Shown: piece after piece, positions 17,940 to 25,582 of the stretch
Position numbering within the stretch: position 1 is the first letter of the stretch
Layout: every line of letters begins with the position of its first letter
Origin: Pseudomonas asturiensis
GTDB lineage: Bacteria > Pseudomonadota > Gammaproteobacteria > Pseudomonadales > Pseudomonadaceae
Direction: 5' to 3'
DNA length: 64,000 nucleotides
Assembly: GCF_900143095.1 (NCBI RefSeq)
Contig: NZ_FRDA01000010.1
Coordinates: 124,001 to 188,000, forward strand
Program-made: the position numbers and the translations under genes
The notes under the pieces: generated by a model
Seen by the model: only the letters and a program-made list of their open reading frames with translations
Databases searched by the model: none
What the model was told of the DNA's origin: nothing

Positions 17940-18021
17940 GCGCGAAGCCCTGTTGGTTAAACCGCTGGGAAAGCTGTCCTGCGTTTCGACCAGATCGTAC
18001 GTCTGTCATTCGCCTAACGAG

Positions 18022-18054
18022 CGCTGCCGGTCACTTCCATAGTGAACGGCAGCG
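18022..18054 (-). terminator. Stem-loop between phaC1 and phaZ
   Basis: Arms of 13 bp (CGCTGCCGGTCAC / GTGAACGGCAGCG, one mismatch) with a 7-base loop begin 17 bases after the phaC1 stop. No T-run follows on the minus strand, so it may attenuate or protect mRNA rather than terminate fully. Confidence 0.5.
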
Positions 18055-18071
18055 TGCCTTCTTCCTTGAGT

Positions 18072-19751
18072 CTAGCGTTCGTGAACGTAGGTGCCGGGCG
18101 ATGCCTCGCCTGCCGGGAACGTCTTGTTGCCAAGGGTGGTGGGCGCCTTCTTGAGCTTGCCCGACCGGTCGGTTTGCCAGGTCTGCCAGTGCAGCCACCA
18201 CGAGTCGGTGTGCTTGGTGCCATTCTCCTGCCATTCGTCTGCAGTCGGCGGCAGCTCGGAGTTGGTCATGTAGCGCGACTTGGGGTTGCCCGGCGGGTTG
18301 AGAATGCTCTGAATGTGCCCGCTGCTGGACAGCACGAACTCGGTCTTGCCGCCAAACAGCCGGGCAGACTTGTAGCACGAGGCCCACGGGGTGATGTGAT
18401 CGTTGGTGCCTGCCAGGCAGAACACGTCGGTGGTGACCTGCTTCAGATCGATGGGCGTGCCACAGACTTCCAGCGCGTTGGGCCGGATCAGCGGGTTGTT
18501 CTTGAACATCTCGATCAGGTCGCCGTGAAAGGCTGCGGGCAGACGCGTGGTGTCGTTGTTCCAGAACAGAATGTCGAAGACCGGCGGTTCGTTGCCGAGC
18601 AGGTAGTTGTTGACCCAGTAATTCCAGATCAGGTCGTTGGGCCGCATCCAGGCGAAGACCTTGGCCATGTCCCGACCTTCGAGTACGCCTGCCTGATACG
18701 AATGGCGTTTGGCTGTCTCCAGGGTCTGCTCATCGACGAACAGCGCGACGTCCGTGTCCAGCGTGGTGTCCAGTACACTGACCAGCAGGGTCATGGCGTT
18801 GATCTTCTGCTCGCCAAGCGCTGCATAGTGGCCCAGCAACGCGGTGCAGGTAATACCGCCCGAGCAGGCGCCCAGCACGTTGAGGTCCTTGCTGCCGGTG
18901 ATCGCCAGTACGACGTCAACGGCTTCCTTGAGCGCCTCGATGTAGGTCGACAGCCCCCACTCGCGCTGTGCCTTGGTCGGGTTGCGCCAACTGATGATGA
19001 AGGTCTGCACATTACTGCGCAGGCAGAAGCGCGCCAGGCTCTTTTCCGGGCTCAGGTCGAACACATAGAACTTGTTGATCTGCGGCGGAATCACCAGCAA
19101 CGGCTTCTCGTGGACCTGCTCGGTGATCGGCTTGTACTGGATCAGTTCCAGCACGTCATTGCGAAACACCACAGCGCCTTCGGTGGTGCCCAGGCTTTTG
19201 CCCACCTCGAAGGCATCCATGTTGACCTGGCTCGGCATGCCGCCGTTGTGCACCAGGTCCTTGGCGAGGTGTGACAGACCGTCCAGCAGGCTTTTGCCAC
19301 CCGTTTCAAAGAAGCGCTTTACAGCGGCGGGGTTGGCGGCCGAGTTGGTGGGTGACATGGCTTCGGTCATCAGGTTGATCACAAAGTGAGCACGGCTGAT
19401 GTCCTGCGGCGTCAGGTTGCTGCTGCCGATCCAGTCGTGCAGCTCCTTGCGCCAGGCCAGGTAAGTCTGCAGGTAGCGACGGTAAAGGGGGTTCTGGCTC
19501 CAGGCCGGATCGGCAAAGCGTCGATCATCCGGGGAGGGTTGCAGGGCGGATTTGCCGAACACCACATTCTTGAGTTCAACACCCAGGTGAGCGACATGTT
19601 TGAGGCTGTGGATCGGTTGCTTGATCGCCTGGCGCAAGACCATGCGCGCGGTGCTCAATAAATCCTTGCGGCGCAAGCCCACCACCGGATTGAGATTCAA
19701 GGTGTTTTCAGAGGCCTGGCGCTGCAAATCATCGTCTTTCGTGTTACTCAT
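18072..19751 (-). CDS. phaC1: Class II PHA synthase 1
   Basis: First and usually main mcl-PHA synthase. The 559 residues have catalytic Cys296 in GACSGG, Asp in GTNDHITPW and His in SSSGHIQS, with the N-terminal region typical of class II enzymes (NLNPVVGLRRKDLL). GGAG stands eight bases before the ATG. Heads the phaC1-phaZ-phaC2-phaD run. Long co-linear similarity with PhaC2 indicates an old duplication flanking phaZ. Confidence 0.97.
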   Translation of the reverse strand: MSNTKDDDLQRQASENTLNLNPVVGLRRKDLLSTARMVLRQAIKQPIHSLKHVAHLGVELKNVVFGKSALQPSPDDRRFADPAWSQNPLYRRYLQTYLAWRKELHDWIGSSNLTPQDISRAHFVINLMTEAMSPTNSAANPAAVKRFFETGGKSLLDGLSHLAKDLVHNGGMPSQVNMDAFEVGKSLGTTEGAVVFRNDVLELIQYKPITEQVHEKPLLVIPPQINKFYVFDLSPEKSLARFCLRSNVQTFIISWRNPTKAQREWGLSTYIEALKEAVDVVLAITGSKDLNVLGACSGGITCTALLGHYAALGEQKINAMTLLVSVLDTTLDTDVALFVDEQTLETAKRHSYQAGVLEGRDMAKVFAWMRPNDLIWNYWVNNYLLGNEPPVFDILFWNNDTTRLPAAFHGDLIEMFKNNPLIRPNALEVCGTPIDLKQVTTDVFCLAGTNDHITPWASCYKSARLFGGKTEFVLSSSGHIQSILNPPGNPKSRYMTNSELPPTADEWQENGTKHTDSWWLHWQTWQTDRSGKLKKAPTTLGNKTFPAGEASPGTYVHER

Positions 19752-20119
19752 CTACGACGCTCCGTTGTCCTGAGACGAGTACCGCCACTTCTTCCCTGTG
19801 AACCAGCGACACAGGCGAATAGCCGGTACTACTGCTCGTGTGACCTAAGATGGCTTGGCGACCCATTCCCCGTTTTTCATGCAGGCTACCGCGAACGCAG
19901 CTTAACCACTGCGCTTCGTGTCACCACTCCTTGCATACCGCGTATGTGCATCGTTCGATGCAGAGGAACTGCCAGTGCCATTGGTTACGCGAGATTTGCA
20001 AAAATCGCAAGCAGCGTCAGTCATTGGCCGCTGCGCGGACCATTGAAACAAATTCGATTAGAAAGCGCGTCCTAAAACGACGCAGGCGTGCCAGAGCGGC
20101 TGGGGCGGGGTTATGCAGG
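19752..20119. other. phaC1 upstream region
   Basis: These 368 bases between the DUF971 gene and phaC1 contain no gene I can support. They are less GC-rich than their surroundings and hold the phaC1 promoter, including a candidate sigma-54 site. No clear terminator for the DUF971 gene was seen. Confidence 0.6.
19959..19974 (-). promoter_or_regulatory. Candidate sigma-54 promoter of phaC1
   Basis: On the minus strand TGGCAGTTCCTCTGCA keeps GG and GC exactly ten bases apart, the essential -24/-12 pattern, with 9 of the conserved positions matching TGGCAC-N5-TTGCA. It would start transcription about 195 bases before the phaC1 ATG. RpoN dependence of phaC1 has been reported in other pseudomonads; here it is inference. 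Confidence 0.4.
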
Positions 20120-20527
20120 TCAGAGCAGCAGTTTGACGACGTGCTCGGAAGGATCGCGGGACTTGCCGGCTTTTTCCAGTTCCTGAAGATAATCGGCCCA
20201 GAGCGACTCCTGACGCACGGCCAGTTGGTACAGGTAGTCCCAGGTGAACAGCCCGCTGTCGTGACCATCGTCAAAGGTCAGTTTCAGCGCGTATTGCCCG
20301 GCCGGTTCCACTTTCGTCAGGCCCACGTTCAGCTTGCCGTACTGCAGGACAGGGTTGCCGTGGCCCTGAACTTCAGCCGACGGAGAATGCACCCGCAGCA
20401 GTTCGGCGGGCAGATGATATTCCTCGCCCGACGCGTACGTGAGTGTCAGGGTTCTGGAGGCTTTGTGCAGCTTGATGGCGGTAGGGATCGGGGTCATGGG
20501 GTCCGGTTCGATGGGCTGTCGAGCCAT
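20120..20527 (-). CDS. DUF971 (GBBH-like N-terminal) domain protein
   Basis: Conserved 135-residue protein made of one DUF971 domain, the small beta-rich domain also found at the N-terminus of gamma-butyrobetaine hydroxylases. Visible segments are KASRTLTLTYASGEEYHLPAELLRV and FDDGHDSGLFTWDYLYQLA. Role unknown; the family is sometimes linked to Fe-S cluster proteins. AGGA stands seven bases before the ATG at 20527. It follows hslU by 50 bases on the same strand and is probably the third gene of the hslVU transcript, as in other Pseudomonas. Confidence 0.85.
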   Translation of the reverse strand: MARQPIEPDPMTPIPTAIKLHKASRTLTLTYASGEEYHLPAELLRVHSPSAEVQGHGNPVLQYGKLNVGLTKVEPAGQYALKLTFDDGHDSGLFTWDYLYQLAVRQESLWADYLQELEKAGKSRDPSEHVVKLLL

Positions 20528-20577
20528 TGATCGTCCTCGGGAGCGCCTTGGCGGCGCTCCCGAGGCGTCTGGCAGGT

Positions 20578-21915
20578 TTACAGAATATAGCGCGACAGGT
20601 CTTCGTCCTTGGCCAGTTCGCCCAGGTGACTGTTGACGTAGTCGGCATCAATGGCGATGGGCGCTGCGTCCGGGCTGGTGGCCAGGTCGCCTGCGCTGAA
20701 CGACACTTCTTCGAGCAGGCGCTCAAGCAGCGTGTGCAGACGACGGGCACCGATGTTCTCGGTCTTCTCGTTGACCTGCCAGGCGATTTCCGCGAGACGC
20801 TTGATGCCATCGGGCTGAAATTCGATATTCAGGCCTTCGGTCTTGAGCAGCGCGCAGTATTGCTCGGTGAGCGACGCATGCGGCTCGCTGAGAATGCGCT
20901 CGAAGTCCTGTGGCGACAGCGCCTTGAGTTCGACACGGATCGGCAGACGGCCCTGAAGCTCAGGCACCAGATCACTTGGCTTGCTCAGGTGGAACGCGCC
21001 CGAAGCGATGAACAGGATATGGTCAGTCTTGACCATGCCCAGCTTGGTGTTGACCGTGCAGCCTTCGATCAGCGGCAGCAGGTCGCGCTGAACGCCTTCA
21101 CGGGACACGTCCACGCCACCGGAATTGCCGCGCTTGGCGACCTTGTCGATCTCGTCGATGAACACGATGCCGTGTTGCTCGACGGCTTCCAGCGCCTTGA
21201 CCTTCAACTCTTCGTCGTTGACCAGGCGGCCGGCTTCCTCTTCACGCACCAGCTTGAGCGCTTCCTTGACCTTGAGCTTGCGGTTTTTCTTCTTGCCCTT
21301 GCCCATGTTGGCAAACAGGCTCTGAAGCTGGTTGGTCATCTCTTCCATGCCGGGCGGCGCGGAGATATCGACGCCCACGGCCTCGTTGATCTCGATCTCG
21401 ATTTCCTTGTCATCCAGCTGACCCTCGCGCAGGCGCTTGCGGAACAGCTGACGGGTATTGGAATCGTTGGTCTGCACTGGATCTTCGTTGAAGCCGACGC
21501 GTGCCGGAGGCAGCAGGGCGTCGAGGATGCGGTCTTCGGCGGCGTCTTCGGCACGATGACGCACCTTGACGATTTCCTGTTCGCGCAGCAGCTTGATCGC
21601 GGCGTCGGCCAGGTCACGGATGATCGACTCGACATCGCGGCCGACATAGCCGACTTCAGTGAATTTGGTCGCTTCGACCTTGATGAACGGCGCGTTGGCG
21701 AGTTTGGCCAGACGACGGGCGATTTCGGTTTTGCCGACACCGGTCGGGCCGATCATCAGAATGTTCTTGGGCGTCACTTCGACGCGCAGCTCTTCAGGCA
21801 GCTGCATGCGGCGCCAGCGGTTGCGCAGGGCAATCGCGACGGCGCGCTTGGCATCGTCCTGGCCGATGATATGGCGGTTGAGTTCGTGGACGATTTCGCG
21901 GGGAGTCATGGACAT
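20578..21915 (-). CDS. hslU: ATP-dependent protease ATPase subunit HslU
   Basis: AAA+ unfoldase ring that feeds substrates to the HslV peptidase in the cytoplasm. The 445 residues carry Walker A GPTGVGKTEIARRLA near residue 55, Walker B GIVFIDEIDKVAKR near residue 250, and the C-terminal tail ending LSRYIL that docks into HslV. Lies 41 bases downstream of hslV under the shared heat-shock promoter. Confidence 0.97.
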   Translation of the reverse strand: MSMTPREIVHELNRHIIGQDDAKRAVAIALRNRWRRMQLPEELRVEVTPKNILMIGPTGVGKTEIARRLAKLANAPFIKVEATKFTEVGYVGRDVESIIRDLADAAIKLLREQEIVKVRHRAEDAAEDRILDALLPPARVGFNEDPVQTNDSNTRQLFRKRLREGQLDDKEIEIEINEAVGVDISAPPGMEEMTNQLQSLFANMGKGKKKNRKLKVKEALKLVREEEAGRLVNDEELKVKALEAVEQHGIVFIDEIDKVAKRGNSGGVDVSREGVQRDLLPLIEGCTVNTKLGMVKTDHILFIASGAFHLSKPSDLVPELQGRLPIRVELKALSPQDFERILSEPHASLTEQYCALLKTEGLNIEFQPDGIKRLAEIAWQVNEKTENIGARRLHTLLERLLEEVSFSAGDLATSPDAAPIAIDADYVNSHLGELAKDEDLSRYIL

Positions 21916-21956
21916 AATGATTGACGGTCCTCTAGCGCAAACAAGCCAGCAGTGGC

Positions 21957-22487
21957 TTATTCGGCGAGGTCCTGCTCCTCAATAGTGATGTTGTGGTTGG
22001 TGAACACGCAAATGTCGCCTGCGATGTGCAGGGAGGTTTCCGCGATTTCGCGTGCCGACAGATCGGTCTTGAGCAGCAGGGCGCGTGCTGCGGCCTGGGC
22101 GAATGCGCCACCGGAACCCATCGCGATCAAACCGTCTTCCGGTTCGACGACATCGCCGTTGCCGGTGATGATCAGCGAGGCATCCTTGTTGGCGACGGCC
22201 AACATGGCCTCCAGACGGCTCAGCGAGCGGTCGGTACGCCAGTCCTTGGCCAGTTCGACGGCGGCCCGCACCAGATGGCCCTGGTGTTTTTCCAGTTGGC
22301 CTTCAAAGCGCTCGAACAGCGTGAACGCATCGGCGGTGGCACCGGCAAATCCGGCAATCACTTCGCCGTGGTACAGGCGACGCACTTTCTTGGCGTTGCC
22401 TTTCATGACGGTGTTGCCCAGGGAAACCTGGCCGTCGCCAGCCATGACGACTTTGCCGTGACGGCGCACTGAAACGATGGTGGTCAA
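21957..22487 (-). CDS. hslV: ATP-dependent protease peptidase subunit HslV (TTG start)
   Basis: N-terminal-nucleophile threonine peptidase of the HslUV complex. The start is assigned to TTG at 22487, giving (M)TTIVSVRRHGKVVMAGDGQ, because maturation must expose the threonine after the initiator Met as the catalytic residue; the GTG five codons upstream would bury it. GGAG lies nine bases before the TTG. 176 residues, the family's usual length, with the conserved GSGGAFAQAAARAL segment. Preceded by a sigma-32-type promoter. Confidence 0.95.
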   Translation of the reverse strand: MTTIVSVRRHGKVVMAGDGQVSLGNTVMKGNAKKVRRLYHGEVIAGFAGATADAFTLFERFEGQLEKHQGHLVRAAVELAKDWRTDRSLSRLEAMLAVANKDASLIITGNGDVVEPEDGLIAMGSGGAFAQAAARALLLKTDLSAREIAETSLHIAGDICVFTNHNITIEEQDLAE

Positions 22488-22534
22488 GGGGAGAGTCTCC
22501 ACGCAGCGGGGCGAAAATGCCCTGATGCAGACTC

Positions 22535-22562
22535 ATATGGGGGTGGGGGCGGGTATTTCAAC
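22535..22562 (-). promoter_or_regulatory. Sigma-32 (RpoH) heat-shock promoter of hslVU
   Basis: On the minus strand GTTGAAA (-35) is separated by 13 bases from CCCCATAT (-10), nearly perfect to the consensus CTTGAAA-N11-15-CCCCATnT. It sits about 48 bases before the hslV start. rpoH is encoded at 58278-59132. Confidence 0.75.
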
Positions 22563-22608
22563 CGTTGGCGGTGAATGGCCGTCTGAATGGTGTCAGGCCG
22601 ACGGGTGT

Positions 22609-22717
22609 GATCGTTCCACTGCGCGTGGGCATGCATCCCGTGACGCTCTGCGTCACATTCGAGAGCGGGCGCGGAGCGTCCCGGGCGGCGTTACCACACG
22701 GGCGCGCGGGAACGATC
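22609..22717. repeat. 109-bp intergenic palindromic repeat
   Basis: Bounded by GATCGTTCC and GGAACGATC (perfect 9-bp inverted ends) with an internal stem GTGACGC-tct-GCGTCAC at 22640-22656. It matches an intergenic repeat family I recall as common in P. syringae; a decayed relative is near 14370. Non-coding. Confidence 0.6.
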
Positions 22718-22742
22718 ATCGAGGTCTCTGACTGAATGCATG

Positions 22743-22850
22743 CCGCCTCCCACAGTCCTGGTGGGAGTGAGCTTGCTCACGAAGAGGCCGGCACATCCGC
22801 TGAAGCAGGGTCGTCTGAACCATGGCTTTCGCGGACAAGTCCGCTCCCAC
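22743..22850. repeat. REP sequences between hslV and the SPOR gene
   Basis: An inverted pair of REP-type copies at 22761-22784 (GTGGGAGTGAGCTTGCTCAC) and 22826-22850, with a truncated copy of the other REP class (GCCGCCTCCCAC) at 22743-22753. With the 109-bp repeat and the hslV promoter these account for most of the 424-bp gap. Confidence 0.75.
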
Positions 22851-22911
22851 GGGATGTTGCAGCAAGGTTTAGGTATGACGATGAACGCGGCGCATGGACA
22901 CGATCAACGCC

Positions 22912-23607
22912 TTACCGGCTCTGGCGTTGTTGCAACAAGAGGTTACTAAATCCGCCGCCCGCCAGTTGCTTCTGGGCCGTGGTCAGTTGCTCGCGGTTGC
23001 TGAACGGGCCGACCAGTACGCGGTACCAGGTCTCGTCCTTCACAGTGCCCGACTCCACGGTCGCCGTCTGGCCCAGCAGGATGATTTGCGCACGCACCTT
23101 CTCCGCATCAGCCTGTTTGCGGAACGAACCCGCTTGCAGGAAGAACGTCGTCACCGCTGCCGGCTTGGTCGTAGCGACCGGAGGCTGCGGCGGCGGGGTC
23201 AGGCCGCTGAGGGCGGCCTGAGCGCGTGCGGTGTCGATCTTGGCGGCCTGTTCCGGCGAAACCGGGGCAATCGGCGCGACCGCAGGTGGCGTCTTCTCCG
23301 GCACCGCCTCGTTCGGCACGATCACTTCCGATTCCGGCAGCAGCGTGTAGAAGTCGTACTTGGGCTTGACCGGCGCCGTCGGGCTTGGTGGCGTCTTGTT
23401 CGCTTCGGCGATCTTCGCAGCCTTGACGTCGGCCTTGACCCGCTTGACGTCTTCGCCGCCCGGCTCAAGCTTCATCAGAAAGACGACGAACGCCCCTACG
23501 GTCAAGCCAATTGCCAGCCACAACCAGCCTGGAATCGGCTTCTTCGCGGGTGCCTGATAACGGCTGGCGCCGCGCTTGGGAGCCGGTTTCTTCTTCGCAA
23601 CTGCCAA
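22912..23607 (-). CDS. SPOR-domain membrane protein (FtsN-like)
   Basis: Bitopic inner-membrane protein with a periplasmic SPOR domain, which binds denuded septal peptidoglycan. The 231 residues have a Lys-rich cytoplasmic N-terminus, one membrane helix (GWLWLAIGLTVGAFVVFLMK, about 27-46), a Pro/Ala-rich linker and a C-terminal SPOR domain (FFLQAGSFRKQADAEKVRAQ to WYRVLVGPF). The start is a TTG one base after the argS stop codon; no ATG or GTG nearby gives the membrane anchor its charged leader. Probably coupled to argS. An FtsN-type role is likely but not proven by sequence. Confidence 0.85.
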   Translation of the reverse strand: MAVAKKKPAPKRGASRYQAPAKKPIPGWLWLAIGLTVGAFVVFLMKLEPGGEDVKRVKADVKAAKIAEANKTPPSPTAPVKPKYDFYTLLPESEVIVPNEAVPEKTPPAVAPIAPVSPEQAAKIDTARAQAALSGLTPPPQPPVATTKPAAVTTFFLQAGSFRKQADAEKVRAQIILLGQTATVESGTVKDETWYRVLVGPFSNREQLTTAQKQLAGGGFSNLLLQQRQSR

Positions 23608-23608
23608 C

Positions 23609-25345
23609 TTACATACGCTCCAGAGTTTCCAGACCCAACAGATCCAGGCCTTGCTTGAGGGTGCGACCGGTCAGAGCGGCGAGACGCAGGCGGCTCTGTT
23701 GCTGATCGGGACTTTCGGCACCGAGGATCGGGCAGTTTTCGTAGAAACTCGAAAACAGACCCGCAAGGTCGTACAGGTAAGCACAGAGTACGTGAGGCGT
23801 GCCTTTTTCTGCGACGTTGTTCAGGGTTTCGGCGAATTGCGCCAGACGCGCAGCCAGTTCCTGCTCCTGCGTCGCTTGCAGCACGATCTGGCCCTTGCTG
23901 GCGTCGAACGGCGTACCCAGCTTGCGGAACACCCCGGATACACGGGTGTAGGCGTACAGCAGGTACGGCGCGGTGTTGCCTTCGAAGCTCAGCATCTGAT
24001 CGAAATTGAAGCTGTAGTCGCTGGTGCGGTGCTTGGACAGGTCGGCGTACTTCACCGCGCTGATGCCCACGGCCTTGGCGATGCTGCGCAGTTCGGCTTC
24101 GGCCACCTCTGGATTCTTTTCTTTCACCAGCGTGTAGGCGCGCTCTTCGGCTTCGTCGAGCAGGTCGATCAGCTTGACCGTGCCGCCGTCGCGGGTCTTG
24201 AACGGACGGCCGTCGGCGCCGTTCATGGTGCCGAAACCCATGTGCTCCAGTTGCATGCCTTCATGTACGAAGCCTGCACGACGCGCCACTTCGAACACTT
24301 GCTGGAAGTGCAGCGCCTGGCGCTGATCGACGAAATACAGCGCACGATCAGCCTTGAGCACCTTGCTGCGGTAACGAATGGCGGCCAGGTCGGTGGTCGC
24401 ATACAGGTAGCCACCACCGGCCTTCTGCACGATGACCGGCAGCGGCGTGTCTTCGGCGGTGCGGAACTCTTCGAGGAACACGCACAGCGCGCCATTGCTC
24501 TCTACCAGCAGCCCGGCAGCCTTCAGGTCGCTGACGACGTTGGCCAGGTCGTCGTTGTAGGCGCTTTCGCCCATGACATCGGCCGGTGTCAGGTTGACGT
24601 TGAGACGCTCGTAGGTCTTCTGGCAGTGCGACAGCGAGATCTCGTTGAAGCGTTTCCACAGTGCCAGGCACTCGGCATCGCCGCCCTGCAATTTGACCAC
24701 CAGCCCGCGAGCGCGCTCGGCGAACTCTTCAGACTCGTCGAAACGCTGTTTCGCCGCACGGTAAAAGTTTTCCAGGTCCGACAGCTCGTCGCTGGTCGCC
24801 GGTTTTTCCTGCAGATAAGCCAGCAGCATGCCGAACTGCGTGCCCCAGTCGCCGACGTGGTTCTGGCGAATGACCGTGTCGCCCAGAAAGCCGAGGACAT
24901 TGGCCACGCCATCACCAATGATCGTCGAGCGCAGATGGCCTACGTGCATTTCCTTGGCCAGGTTCGGTGCCGACAGGTCGACCACCACACGCTGGGCCGG
25001 GCCTGCCTTGCGCACCGAAAGCTGCGGATCGGCGAGGGCTGCATCCAGGCGCGCTGCCAGGGCCTGAGTGTTCTGGAAGAAATTCAGAAAGCCGGGGCCT
25101 GCGATTTCCACCTTGCTGACCTGCTCGTCGGCGGGCAGTGCGGCAATCAGTTTTTCAGCCAGGTCACGCGGCTTCATCCCGGCGGGCTTGGCGAGCATCA
25201 TCGCAATGTTGCTGGCGAAATCGCCATGGGTCTTGTCGCGAGCGTTCTCTACCTGGATCGCCGGCGTCAGTCCTTCTGGCAAGACGCCCTCGGTGACGAG
25301 ACGGGTCAGGGCTTGTTGGATCAGCTGGCGAATGGTGTCTTTCAT
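23609..25345 (-). CDS. argS: Arginyl-tRNA synthetase
   Basis: Class I aminoacyl-tRNA synthetase charging tRNA-Arg. In 578 residues: N-terminal Add-1 domain, signature LAKEMHVGHLRSTIIGD (HIGH motif), catalytic core, and C-terminal DALR anticodon-binding domain with SYNFDQMLSFEGNTAPYLL-type sequence. A classical KMSKS is replaced by a variant loop, which is normal for ArgRS. Followed immediately by the SPOR gene. Confidence 0.97.
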   Translation of the reverse strand: MKDTIRQLIQQALTRLVTEGVLPEGLTPAIQVENARDKTHGDFASNIAMMLAKPAGMKPRDLAEKLIAALPADEQVSKVEIAGPGFLNFFQNTQALAARLDAALADPQLSVRKAGPAQRVVVDLSAPNLAKEMHVGHLRSTIIGDGVANVLGFLGDTVIRQNHVGDWGTQFGMLLAYLQEKPATSDELSDLENFYRAAKQRFDESEEFAERARGLVVKLQGGDAECLALWKRFNEISLSHCQKTYERLNVNLTPADVMGESAYNDDLANVVSDLKAAGLLVESNGALCVFLEEFRTAEDTPLPVIVQKAGGGYLYATTDLAAIRYRSKVLKADRALYFVDQRQALHFQQVFEVARRAGFVHEGMQLEHMGFGTMNGADGRPFKTRDGGTVKLIDLLDEAEERAYTLVKEKNPEVAEAELRSIAKAVGISAVKYADLSKHRTSDYSFNFDQMLSFEGNTAPYLLYAYTRVSGVFRKLGTPFDASKGQIVLQATQEQELAARLAQFAETLNNVAEKGTPHVLCAYLYDLAGLFSSFYENCPILGAESPDQQQSRLRLAALTGRTLKQGLDLLGLETLERM

Positions 25346-25470
25346 GAGGCTCTCTTCGACCGCAAGCGCGGTGGCGCATGGAAGCGCGGGTGGAAAAACT
25401 CCGCATTATCCGTTGCTCAGGCCGTGTTGCCAACCGTGTTGGTTTTCAGGCCCATAACTGTGGAGGCAAT

Positions 25471-25555
25471 GTGGCAGGCGGCTTGTCAGCGATCGCGGGG
25501 TTCAGTCACTGAAAGGTCGCCTGAATGATCGTATCGCCGGCAAGCCGCCTCCCAC
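25471..25555. repeat. REP doublet between argS and priA
   Basis: Inverted pair of the second REP class: 25471-25496 (GTGGCAGGCGGCTTGTCAGCG) and 25532-25555 (CGCCGGCAAGCCGCCTCCCAC). It lies just downstream of priA on the minus strand. Confidence 0.75.
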
Positions 25556-25582
25556 GAAAGCGTATTTATTCACATGGATAGC

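Noticed and set aside
20527..21924. 465-codon plus-strand frame
   Set aside because: Shadow of hslU; no domain and no independent ribosome binding site.
23576..25528. 650-codon open frame on the plus strand
   Set aside because: Antisense shadow of argS and its neighbours; sequence is low-similarity Gln/His/Arg-rich as expected for a reverse frame.
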